A DNA stretch of 64,000 bases from Talinum fruticosum (taxonomy: Eukaryota > Streptophyta > Magnoliopsida > Caryophyllales > Talinaceae). The notes beneath the pieces are model-generated. The model did not search any database. It was given only the letters and a program-made list of their open reading frames with translations, and was not told the DNA's origin. Shown here one piece after another: positions 36,009-47,444 of the stretch; the first letter of the stretch is position 1, and each line of letters begins with the position of its first letter. Made by a program: the position numbers and the translations under genes. Where the stretch lies: NCBI GenBank assembly GCA_021018815.1, contig JAITYX010000040.1, positions 4,394,501 to 4,458,500 on the forward strand. Direction: 5' to 3'.

Positions 36009-37327
36009 GTGAGATAGGTTCTGAAACTGAAAAAGGTGGGGGATTGATGAATTGGAATTCCAGTAGAACTCGGTTGAGAGTAGGCGACGCATGGATACTA
36101 TATAAAGCGTATTTTACTCGGTTCTCGGGGTATCACGTTTTAGGCATTGTCATATATTAACTTAGTTATTTAGGTTAAGTTTAGTTTAGTTTTATTAGTT
36201 TTCTCTTGTAAAAGTCTCAAATAATTTAGATTTAATTATTGTTTCAGTTTTAATTATTAATATAGTTCCTGACGGTTTTCGGTTTGAGTTTGACTTGTTC
36301 CCGTAACTTGTTCCCTTTTTATCATCTCTGTACTTTGTTCAATTTAGTTTGAATGTTCATTTTTTACTATCTTTTGACGCTAGTAGTAGTTATATTAATT
36401 GTTTAATTTTATGTTTGAGTTTAATTAATTAATTTATGTTTTCGTTCACGTAGGTTTGTATTAGTTTGTTCTTCAATGTAGTTATTAGATTTATTTTATA
36501 TTTTAATGTTAATTAGTTGTTAAAGTTGGGTGTTTTAGTTGTAATTAGCCTCTCTAATGGCTAATTGATCTTATTTAGCATTAACCCACCTAGTTTATGC
36601 TTGTTATTTGGGATATTTCTCGTGCGTACTACGTGTTCAATGAAATTCCGAAAGGGAATTTCATCTTGATTTTGGATGACTGGTTTATTACTGAAAGGTG
36701 GAGCCAATTTACTAGTGTGAGTAGAGAAAATAGTTGTGATTTTGGCATAAAAATAGCTAGGTTCGAGGCTGTTAGTTTTGTAGTCTAGTTGGGCTAACCC
36801 CACAAAAGTTGGTGGTTAGAATAATTAGACTAGTTCATAACACTCGAAAGTGTGGTTGGAGTAAGTTTTGATGAAGCAACGGATCACTCCTAGATACTTG
36901 TATAATCTTGGGTAGGTTTAGCCTTGACTTGATTATTTAGTTATTAAGTGGTAAAATCACAACCCGAATAATCCTTTCATTGATTTCTAAGATTAGTTTA
37001 ATTATCATATATCTCATCTCTCTTGATTCGCCTATACACAAAGTTTAAGATAACTTTAATATTTGAAACACAAATCTCTATAGATACGACACTGTGCTTG
37101 CTGGCTAACAACAACTACACTTGTGCACTTGTGTTTATAATTTTAAGACTTCAATTTTTTCCAACAAAAAGGTAACTAATAATAGGTTACATTTTTCGAA
37201 AAATAAAATAAAATAAAATCATATGTTATAAATATTCCTCACAAAAGGTAAAAATTGTACGGACACCATGAGAGTAGCTAGCTCTCGGCGACTATGGTGA
37301 TCTTCCTTTTGATTACTCGTCGGTGTG
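36009..37327 (+). other. LTR-like degenerate sequence, no gene
   Basis: A TATA-like string (TATATAAAG near 36099) is followed about 1 kb later by TCTCTATAGATACGACACTG and GTGCACTTGTG (37075-37130). These words are typical of the 3' part of some plant retrotransposon LTRs. I could not find a partner copy or ends. No coding sequence is supported. Confidence 0.3.
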
Positions 37328-39283
37328 TGTAGGAACCGTCGGCCCCCGTATCCACCTCCGTTAGGAGGGGAACCAGATTCGGACCGTATTTCCCCACGAA
37401 TGTTAGGTCTCTCGTTTTCATTTGAAAATGATTTTTAGAAGAAATTTTTTTAGAAATGGCAATGTATCTCTTATTAGGATTTTTGATTTTTATAATCTAA
37501 GTTAAAATAGATTAAACAATGGCGATTGGCGATTTTATTAATCATTTATTTTAGAAATTACTTTTAGAAGGCTCGAGATATTATTTCATAACTTAAGAAA
37601 ATAACAAAACAGAATAAATCCATTTCGCTGCAAGGCTTTTGGGCTAAATCGGTGTGAAAACACCGGCTTGGACCAAAGCCTTGCTTGGTGACCATCCGAC
37701 GTCGACAAGATCGGACATTGTATGGTCTCGGCATCGGCCATGGGCCGTGACTCGAAGTGATCGGTCTCGGTCCATGGCTTAACTATCAAAAATAAAAAAT
37801 TCCTTTTATGATTTTCAATTACTATTGCTTGAGAAGCCAACTAAAGAGAAATAAAAAGGAAAATAGAGTCATCGGTAAGTTTTTGGGCTAACAAAAATAA
37901 ATAAAAGACTCTTTCAGTTTTAATATAAAAAGACTAAGCTTGAAATAGGTTTAAAACTTGACTCCACCCATTAACAGATGAACTTTTCTAATTTGAGAAG
38001 TGAGTTTAAGAAAAGTGTTATAGGCAAGCACACAACATATTAAATGCAAAATTAAATCAACCAACACATGCTTAGGAAAGCAATAAAAGTAGATAAGAAA
38101 GCAAGTACATAAAAGCAATAAAGAAAAGTGAAAAGAAAACTGAAAGAAAGCGAAAGAAAATAAAAAGATTACATCGGGCGGGGAGGAATTAAATGCGATT
38201 ACATCTCTTCTCCATAATTCCAAAAGCACTAAATAACATAAATTAAATAAACCATAAGAATTGAAAGCGGATCCGGCGCCTTCAGGTTGTCCAACCTCGC
38301 TGATCTTAGTCTCGAAACGGATCCGGAAGCGTGACGATGGTAAACCGAAAATGGATTTTTGTGAACTTTTGTGAAGGTGAAATGATGAATGTAAATGATG
38401 AAGGATTAGGGATCGAATGTTGGTAATGTAGTGAGGATTAGTTGAAAGGAAACCAAAAGATCAAACTATGTAAAGCATTTAATAACTCTTAGTCGATTTT
38501 AACAGAGTTTAGCAAGCATAACACATAGGAAATCGCGATCTTTAGAATGAGAGCCTAATCTCTCTATTTATAGTTGCATAGTAGGTCACAAAATAGCCTA
38601 GAGTAAAACTTAAATAACCATTAAAATGAAGCAACAAACCGACTAGAAAAAACAAGAAAACAGGAGACCAAATCTTCCTTGAACCGGGATCCCGGGGACA
38701 ATGCCGAGATATAGAACACCGGTCAAGAAATAGTGTCATATAGGCCAACCATCCTTCCATGTTGTAGTGGATTTCTGGAACAAAAGCAAGCATTTGGGTG
38801 AGGACTTGCTCGAAATGTCACGCATGTCAAGAACGACGTCATTTTGTGAAAGTGAGTTTCATGTCTCGGTTGGACGCTTAGAGAAAAACGCGAGTGTTTT
38901 GGTGATGTTTTCTATGAAACACGGCACTGGTCAATGTGACATCATATGGACGAAATTAGCTCCGTGTCTCGGGTGGACGTTGAAGATAAAACGCGACATT
39001 TAGAGTGTAGCATAGCATGATGCATGGCGTCAACCGAGGTTGACTCGGATTTTTGACCCGGGCTTTGACCGGCCAAAAGAAATGGGTTTTTAGATCGATC
39101 AAAAGCAAATAAGGTTTATTTTTGGTGCTAAAGGGTTTTTTGTGGTTCACTAGCTTCCGTCATGCCAATCGGACTTCGACCATGATTTGAATCAGTAAAT
39201 AGGACTCGGGATTTCATCACCAGGATAACAAAATAAAATACGTAAAGAAAAGAGATAAGAATGACACATTTTACGTGTCTATA
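37328..39283 (-). repeat. 3' LTR of Tat-clade Ty3/gypsy element
   Basis: About 1956 bp, homologous throughout to 47445-49432 (shared words include CAGGACTCGGGAT and GGGTCAAAGTAGA just beyond the end). On the minus strand it begins TATAGACACG (the sister copy has TGTAGACACC) after a purine-rich tract, and ends GGTTCCTACA. A conserved minus-strand TATA box, TATAAATAGAGAG, is at about 38560-38572. Pol is on the same strand, so this is the 3' LTR. Confidence 0.8.
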
Positions 39284-39959
39284 TTTAGCCCTCACTTTGA
39301 TTGAATCCGAAAGACGAAGGGTCAAAGTAGATACCAAAGGGTACTTATCTAGCTTTTGGGCATTGCTTTTGAAAGTAGATACCAAAGGGACATGGAATTG
39401 ATCGTGATGCGTGTGTTCTAAAGTCCAAGAAAGGGGTCATAAGCTTAGCTTGATTAGAATCCTGAAGCTCGGTGAATTTTTGTTGAAGCCTTGATTGTTT
39501 CTTGATTTGAAGCTTGGCTTAATAATCTTGCTGTACTAAAACACTCGTTAATGGATGATTGTATTCACGAAAGTTCAATATTTTACCTAAATGATTAAGT
39601 TGAAAACAGATCGAAAATCTCATATGATAAAGTTGACATTATGGGTCCAAAGACTAACTTGCATGCATAAGGCTCCAAGAAACCACTAGCCATGCTTGAT
39701 TGGACTTCACAAGCCTAGCTACCAGCTACACCAATAAAGCTACCGCCGAGGTGATATCGGTCGAGCCTCATGATCGGCATCGATTAGCCTTTGGGCATGT
39801 CTTGTCTAGGCATGCTCTTGGATTCCATTATAGGTCTCCTTTTGCTTTTTGCATTTTGTCTTGTATGCTTGTCATTCTTGGCCGAGTTTGCACAATTCAC
39901 TTACTCCTCTCTTTGCTTCCTTTGGGTTCCTCTAACTTTGCTCATTCTTGTCTTTGAGA

Positions 39960-41640
39960 AAACTAGTTTGGTTTTCACACACCAACTCCTCAAAAAGTCT
40001 AGAAGACGAGTTCTTCCCATTAGGAGAACAAGACCCAAAATCCTAGTTCATAACAATTTCATGGAAAAAGAATAGCATTCTCACGATGAGTGGAGCCCTA
40101 ATGACCTCTTGGTGAAAGCCGAGACTCATGTCTCTTCACTTTCTATTTCTCCTTCGGTAAGCTTGTTAGCTTGACTTTCTTTCTTTACATATTTGGAGTG
40201 GCATTTCTACTAAAACCTTGTTGGATTTCCAATTTATAGAGGGGCATTATTTGGAGTAATGGGGCTATCCCGAAATTTAAGGAGATGTTTAAGGAGATGA
40301 ACTACCCTTTGGGGAACATTATGAACAAGTGTTGGGCTTGGTTCCTTCTTTATTGCTTTAAACCACTTATGTGACCTGAAGGAGCGTGACCCTACTCCGG
40401 CCATTAGCGAACGATTTTGGGATACCACCAACACCTTTCGTATTCTTTTTGGGGAGATAACCATAACACCTCTTGACTTTACTCGCTCTTTTGAGTTTGG
40501 GCTTCTTGGGAGAACCTTCGGTCTATGACCGGGACTTGTATAAAAATCGTGACTATTTACATCACCTTTTTAGTCCCGTTGCTTACCGATTTCCTTGAGC
40601 TAATTTTCTTTAAATACACTCTTATTTTTGAGGCCTCCGAAAATGTTTAGTTTGGGGCTTAACATACTCCACAACAACAAGTCTAGATAGTGCTAGCCCT
40701 CATGCTAAGCATATCCATCTTCTCGGACGAAGCTACCAAGGTATACATTCATTATTTGGTGAAATTAGGGGACCTAGACAAGGTTAAGGACCTTAATTGG
40801 GGCATGTCCACTTATACTTGTCTTATAAGGGGTTGACGCTTTGGGGTGAGGCATACAAAGGTTCAAAAGATTCGGTTGAACTACATGCCCTTATGTAGCT
40901 TGTGGAAGATTATTGAGGTATGCTCCATCCCTTTTTAATTTCCAGAATACTTTATCTTGTATGGGTAAAGGTCTTACTTATTTTTGTAAAACTCGCAGCC
41001 ATGGTTATACGAATATTTTCCTCACCTTTCACTCGGTTCAAGGAACCATCCTTTGTTCACCTACAACGGCCAAAGACACATGATCTAGGCTTTTGTGGTC
41101 CGCCCTTAATCGCGTAACTTCGGTATGTCACTTTTAAGCTTTGAAATTTGAGTTTTAAAAACCTAGAAATTGGCCCTTCTTTCCGTTCAGTCTGCTGCCC
41201 CAGCCCACGGCTTCCGGTGGGCCTGTGGGTGCAGCCGTGGTGGCCGGCGCCGGCCAAACCTCCGAGCAATTTGCTTTCCAAATTTCTGGCTGTTGCTTGT
41301 CTCCTCATAGGTCCTATGTGTGAAGGCTAACTTCTATCCTTGGACCCAAATTTAGCTCCCTCCAAGCTTAGGCATAGCAAGGGAATTGAGCGAAAGGAGG
41401 ATTTTGCTTGAGGGTCCATTTGGTTTTTGTTGGTATCTCGGTGAGCGGGTCATATCACAAATTCATTACAATACGTGGCCTCCTTTCGTTCCCCAAGATC
41501 CTCCACAAACGATGTTTTACTTCTGCTCCAATACCAAAGAGGAGTAAGATGAAATAACCGTCGGGTATCTCGTATACCCAGCTTTGAACATGAATTCATC
41601 ATATGCTCCACATTTAGAACAAATTATAACCCAATTGGTG
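39960..41640 (+). pseudogene. Antisense accessory gene: plant-mobile-domain-like, two exons
   Basis: This gene lies between pol and the 3' LTR, on the strand opposite to pol. Exon 1 ends HVSSLSISPS at 40156. An 83-nt intron (40157-40239, GTAAGC to TATAG) keeps the frame into exon 2 (RGIIWSNGAIPKF). Exon 2 carries plant mobile domain signatures: ISERFWDTTNTFRILFGEIT, ITPLDFTRSFEFGL, LVKLGDLDKVKDLNWG and WYLGERVISQI. Frameshifts and stops break it. Plant mobile domains are known both in host genes (MAIN/MAIL1) and in transposons; the function in elements is not known. The second copy at 49900-50400 has an intron at the matching place. Confidence 0.6.
40157..40239 (+). other. Phase-0 intron in the antisense accessory gene
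   Basis: Donor TCG|GTAAGC, acceptor TTTATAG|AGG, 83 nt, T-rich. Joining the exons keeps the frame. The copy near 50203-50284 has an 82-nt intron with GTAAGC and TTGCAG borders at the same position. Confidence 0.6.
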
Positions 41641-42083
41641 AGTCTTCATCTCCTCTTTTGTGTAGTTGAAGATTGATCAACTCCTTGTAGGGTGCTTTTG
41701 TTAATATTTAATGTTTTTTATCATTTTGACTCTATACAATGAGATGAATGCAAAGACTCAATTCTAAAATACTTTTTTTATTTGTATGATGCGAAAAATT
41801 CTAAGTAAAAAATTGTAAAGACAAATTGAAAAAATGCACTAGCCCCCATTCCCTCGAAAGAAAATAATAAAATGAAAATTTGAGAATGTTGACTGTACGA
41901 TCCAAAATATTAGGGCTTGGTCGAAATTGGGCTAGTAGTAGAAAACTAAAATGTAGCCCAAGAAGTGCTCGGGCCGAAAAATCAAGCAAACCGAACGGTC
42001 CGGCCGGAGCCGGCCAACCTACGGCCGGAGGCATTGGTAGACTGCAGTAGTGTGATGCGGAAGGACTCGATGCTGTAATCCGC

Positions 42084-42091
42084 TATAAAAG
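42084..42091 (+). promoter_or_regulatory. TATA box of the second antisense accessory gene
   Basis: TATAAAAG followed by GGACCC, about 115 bp before the ATG at 42207. A TATAAAAGGGG string precedes the other accessory copy at 49911. Confidence 0.5.
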
Positions 42092-42206
42092 GGACCCGGC
42101 GGTCGGCTACCAAAAATTACACCTTCCAATTCTCATCTACAATTCTTTCAAAAACATAGTTCCTAAAAAATTCCCAAGTGCCTTTTATTCCTTTTTGCCT
42201 TCAAAG

Positions 42207-43500
42207 ATGAATTTCATGACCGAACCTGTCCCATTGGATGCATCGGATGACTAAAGTTGACAAAGTAGGGTTGTCCCTTTATGGACTAAATACCCTATTT
42301 AGCATTCGGTAAGTGAAAGTCTACTGGACTCTTTAAAGGGCTGCATTGGCCTTTTAGGATCCGAGAATACCACGTCTTGAGGTTTGGGGATATAGAATTA
42401 TGTCCCTTTCTTGAAAAATTTGATACCATCCTAGGCATTGATCATCCGACCAAACCTATGGTCCCGACGCCCTCTACAAATATGTATGAAATATATACGC
42501 GTCTTCTCAAGCTAAATAATAGGAATCTACATTGGACTCTCATAAGGGTTGAGGTGCATCTAATAAATCTTATGTTGTACTATCGTCCGATGCATTCTTC
42601 AGGGCATGCACACATTCAAAGACGTCGAGCCATAATCACTTGCCCGATAGGTGGTTTCCTATTAGTGGGAGGCCATAGGGACATGACAGCTACTACATTG
42701 CTTGAACTTCACCGAGCAGTTGGGGATCACCGTTCCCTTACTCCTCTTATTGTCACAAAAACTATTATAGGGTTGGACTAGGTTGAAGCAAATCCAAACG
42801 AGGACTTCACGAGCAGTTCCTTGTTATTGCAGGTAAGTAGAAAAAAATCGGGAATCGGTTGGTGAGGTGAGGTAGGCGGCACCGACCAAGAAATAGTAGT
42901 CCGATGCTAGCATGCAAAAAGTCTCCGATTTTGCCCAAAGTCTCGCTTTTGCATTTTTCTTTTTATTTTGATTTTTCTCCTATTTTACATTTGCTCGGTC
43001 TCGAAAACCATTACGTACTACTTCCCGGACCGTGTAATGCGGTAAATAGGACCGGTCCTGGAGATCCCTTACTTGGATTACATCTCACCTGTTTCTTTGA
43101 ACTCGTTTACGAGGCTTTCGTAGCTTGAGGCGAGTTTCGACTTGGCTTGATTGCTAGACGAACCTACCGAGGTTGTTGAAACTTGTAGATAAGAAAACTA
43201 TTATAGTTTCTGAATTTTATCTAGAATGGATAAAAGAGGTTGACCCCAAACGACACAAGGCACCGAGGATTCGAGAACGGGACCTAAGAGAAGCTATTCC
43301 TACTGCAGACACCACTTCAAATTCGTAAAGTGAACCCACGAGATAGACGAACGAGCCCTACATAACGGAGTTAGAAGCTAAAGAAGCTCAGGAGAGGAGG
43401 GCTCGCATGATCGAGGACTTGAAGAAGTGAACTCGAAAGATGTAGTCGAGTCTAGCGATGCAAAGGGAAGCAAGTAAAAATTTACTAGGGCTGAAATTAA
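42207..43500 (+). pseudogene. Antisense accessory gene: DUF7745-like plant retrotransposon protein
   Basis: ATG at 42207 (MNFMTEPVPLD) starts a frame that breaks early and resumes as LRFGDIELCPFLEKFDTILG (42374), then TPSTNMYEIY, RRRAIITCPIGGFLLVGG and VTKTIIGLD, a pattern I associate with the DUF7745 family of plant retrotransposon accessory proteins. A donor GTAAGTAG at 42833 suggests an intron. A charged, coiled-coil-like C-terminal part (KEAQERRARMIEDL) lies at about 43380-43430. The following 200 bp contain AATAAAGT, a possible poly(A) signal. It is oriented opposite to pol. The family name is from memory of motifs and is moderately sure. No function is known to me. Confidence 0.55.
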
Positions 43501-43939
43501 GAAGAAATAAGAATTTAGGAAGAAATAAAAATTAGGAAAGTTTTTAGTTTTGCCTCTTTAGAACAATTTATTTTTCAAGTAGTGTACTAGTTTTGTTTCC
43601 CTTTTATATAGCTATGTATTCAAGTAAGTAGTAGGCTTACCTTTTATTAATAATAAAGTAAAAAATAAGTTTTATAGTCACTTTTATGCTTCATCACTCA
43701 CTTAGAAGAAGAAATTAAATTGGACCGCCTATTAGATCGTCCTTAAAATAAAAATTAATGAGAAAATAATTCCTTTAAAGGAATTAATTAGTTAAGTGGA
43801 CCGTCGAATAAAAATTAAATACAAAATATAGCCGAGAGGGATTTATCGGCCCGGCTAGCCCGCCGTTGTCCGAACGGTGGCCGACACCGACTAAGGCACG
43901 ACCTGGTTGGGTTGCGCTTAGCTAATTATGGGAAATGTT

Positions 43940-46900
43940 TAGTGTCATACTGCACATAGTATTTCTTTTACTGATCCAAGTTTGTATATTGAAAAATTTC
44001 TTCGTCGTCCAAATCAGTCAATTTAATCGCCCTCGTGGCGTATTTGACTTAGTATGAATGGGCCTTGCTAGTTAGGCCTAAATTTTCTTCGAGGATTCTG
44101 AATTGGTGCTCTAACTTCCTTAAGGACCAAAACTCCAATCGTAGATTAGGGAGTAGGGTGTTGCTCCAGTTGAGGTTCTAATGGAGGTCCAATAGCCATA
44201 GAAAGCGAAGAGCAATTTGTGAGGCCAATCCTTATAACTCGACAACCATTTTCTCCACTATCTTTTGGATATTCTTTGCTTCTATGGCAACTTGAAGTCT
44301 TGCGATGCATGCTTCGTATTCTGCAGTGTTGTTGGTGACCTCAAAATCTAACTTGACTAAAATGGGAGTATGTGCTCCCTTTGGTGAGACTGGGAGGATC
44401 CCTACTCCAAAGCCCATCCGATTGGAAGCGCCATCAAAGTAAATTGTCCACATGTCGACCTCTACTTGCAAAATGTTTTTGTCTACAAAGTCGAGATGTT
44501 CGAATTGCAATTTGGTCACTGGTAGATCAGCTAGGAATTCCGATACTATCCTTTCTTTGATTGCCATTTGTGGGACGTACTTGAGTTCGAATTTTGATAG
44601 CATGACTCGTCCACCTAGCTATCTTACTATCAATAGTCGGTTGCTAAAAATGTACTTAATGGGATCCATTGGTGCTACTACATGTACCGTGTGGGCCAAC
44701 ATATAGTGCCTAAGCTTTTTGATAGCCCGGACTAAAGACAACGATGTCTTCTCAAAGGTCGTATACCGAGTCTCGTAATCTAAGACTTTCTTGCTTAAAT
44801 AATCTATTACATATGTTTCCTTTCCATTTTGTTGAGCTAACATAGCTCCCATTGCAGTTTCGTTGTAGCGAGGTATGTGAGTAAAGGCTTCCCTAGTTAG
44901 GGCGGTACTAGCACTGGTGGATTGGCTAAATAATCCTTAATCTTCATAAATGATTTTTGGCACTCTTCATCCCAAATGGGCTCGAGATCCTTTTTAAGCT
45001 TCTTGAAGATGGGTTCACAGACCATAATTAATTTTGATATGAAACGACTAATGTACTCGTAAACGTCCTAGGAAACCCCGTATCTCCTTCTCTGTCTTTG
45101 GCGGTGAAATCTCTTGGATGGCCTTGATCTTAGATAGATCAACTTCAATTCCTCTAAGACTAACCACAGAGCCTAGTAGTTCACCTGAGGTTACACCAAA
45201 GGCACACTTTTGTAGGTTAAGCGCATGTTATACTTTCTTAGTCTTTTGAAGAATTTTCTAAGGCTAGGTAAGTGCCCTACCCTATGCTTGGGACTTGATG
45301 ATCATGTCATTTACGTAAACATAGGCTACCTTATGTATCATATCATGTAGTAATGTTGTGGATGTCCTTTGATATGTAGCTCGACATTTTTAGCCCAAAA
45401 GGCATCACGACAAAGCGGTACGTCCCCATTGAGTGATTAAGATTGTTTTTTCATATCTTTTTCAGCCATCGTCACTTGATTAACCGATTAACATATCCAT
45501 CCATGAATTGCTTCTCCTCTTTTAGATTCAGTGTTTTCCCAATTTTGATCTCTCTGGGTTGATTAACCGATCATAGGTTAATTGTTATTGTTTCCTCTAT
45601 TATTGGTGAGCGATTTTCATGATCTTCCATAGCTTTTATTAATTCTTTAGGGATTTCTTGTTCATCATTAGAGGCAAAACAATTAAAAATAGGAGGAGAC
45701 AAAGAGTAAGCTGAAATATTCATCTTATTGAATGAAGAAATGAGTACATCGGACTCAAAAATAGAAATTATAGAATTAGAAGAGGAACTAACAGAACTGG
45801 AAACAGAAACAACGGCTCGAATGTTAGACTAAGAAATAGAATGCTCTCCTAAAATGACAGCAAATTCTTGACCTTCCTTAGCATCAATCCAAGTAATATG
45901 TTTAGACCCTTAGGTGTCAACGTAAGTGATGAACTTGGACAAATTAAATTGCAGGTGTGACATAGCTTGGGACGAGTATCAAAATAGAATTCCCCTCTAG
46001 ATTTTTCTCTCGTCCAAATAACAAACTAAAAATATTGCTCTCAGCCAAATTGGTCCGAGTCTTGTGTGGACCATCCCTTCTCGAGGAGGTACGGTGCCTC
46101 CTTTTCTTCTACATGGCAGTCATTTAAGACTTGTAAACCAGGCACCAGAAAACCTTTCTCTTTTAAGTTGTAAGGCTTAGGGAAACCAAAGTAGGGGAAG
46201 TTATCCCATTCTTTCAAGAACTGTTCATTTAAGGTATGAGGAAAGGGTTTGATTGAATAGACTCGTGAATGATGTAGTCCTCATAGTTTTATCTCCCATT
46301 TGGATTAGGCTTTTTCCTTAGCAGTTGGATGGTAGCCTAGTTCGAACTTATAGTTGTTGATGGGTTCAAGGGGTGGAAAGATTGGGTAGTATGCCCTTAC
46401 GCTTGCAATAAGCCAGGAAAATACCCCTTCTTCCTTAGCATCCAATGGACACTAGGATTGGCAAAAGAATTGAAGTTGAAAGGTCATTCATCCTTGTCTA
46501 TAGCAGCAATGGTATCAAACCCGTAAAGCTCCTCATCATCAGCGTCATGTTTAATTTTGAGAAATGACTCTTTAGAGGTGATCGTGGCAAAGAGGTTATC
46601 TTTATTGATGGTTATTGCTTGACCTTTGGATGATCATCTTAACTTTCCGATGTAATATAGAGGGCATTGCCTCGATGGTCGTGTAACCAAGGGTGTCTTA
46701 GAAGAAGGTTGAAAGTACCTAGAATATCTAGGGTTTGGAAGTCAATAATTTTCACTACAGGTCCGACATTAATCGGAAGAGTCATCGTTCCCAAAGCTGT
46801 TCTTTTAAAGTTATCATAGGCTCGAAGATGAACAGTTTGCTTAGAAAGTTGTTGCTCTCAAATGCGTAAGATTTTGGCAGTTCTCTAAGGCCGGACGTTC

Positions 46901-47100
46901 ATATCGGATACATTATCAACTAAGGTTAGAGGGATAAACTTGTTAATGCAAGTTACGGTTAGGTAAAGAACATTGTTGTGTGCAATGCCTTCTTCAAGTA
47001 GATCCTTCTTGTCGAAAGTGATGGTTCCATCCTTGTTATTAACTAATCCTACTACTTCATTAGGCTTAGTTTCAATAGAGACCTCAATTTTGCTAAGCAC
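43940..47100 (-). pseudogene. Ty3/gypsy (Tat clade) pol: protease, RT, RNase H, archaeal-type RNase H, integrase tail
   Basis: Minus-strand pol. The protease at 46885-47100 has EEGIAHNNVLYLTVTC and VDNVS (the Gly of the usual D-N/T-G-S is Val), then HLRAYDNFKRTALGTM. The RT box at 45306-45317 reads YVND, a lost catalytic Asp. RNase H reads AMLAQQNGKETYVIDYLSKK, FEKTSLSLVRAIKKLRHYML (44619-44852). A second, archaeal-type RNase H reads IYFDGASNRMGFGVGI and NNTAEYEACIARLQVAIEA (44232-44603), the hallmark of Tat/Ogre elements. Only the integrase C-terminus remains (KFRPN*QGPFILSQIRHEGA, about 44060-43950); the catalytic core is missing. Gag is also missing. Many stops are present. Confidence 0.88.
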
Positions 47101-47444
47101 ATCAATTAAAGCATGCCTATGCTTTTGGGAAGCAGATATGAGTTACCCGATGGAGATATCGGCTTTAAGTTTTTGAAGCTATTTTAGGATTGGGTCTTCT
47201 TCTTTAGTAACTTCTTGTTCTTTTGGGGCTTCTTAAGTCTATTGTGGACCTGGGGATGTATTATATCATCCAGATCTGGTATGGTATTGGATTTCTAGAC
47301 TCTTTGGTTCTCCCCAAAAGTCATGTTCTTTTAGGAGTGGTGTGCCCTAGAAGTTATCATCGTTATCGTCTTTAGTTTTGTACACATCTTCTTCATCACA
47401 TACCCACAATCCATGGACTTTTGACTCTAAAGAAGGTAAGATAG
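47101..47444 (-). other. Short leader between 5' LTR and protease, gag lost
   Basis: Only about 340 bp separate the LTR from the protease, too short for gag, so it was deleted. A clear primer-binding site next to the LTR is not visible. Confidence 0.5.

Noticed and set aside
37328..39300. Plus-strand orientation for the gypsy LTRs, with ATTAGCGCCCAC after the LTR as a primer-binding site
   Set aside because: It resembles TTGGCGCCCAC, but pol and the conserved LTR TATA box are both on the minus strand, so I read it as the sequence before the 3' LTR; the alternative is not fully excluded.
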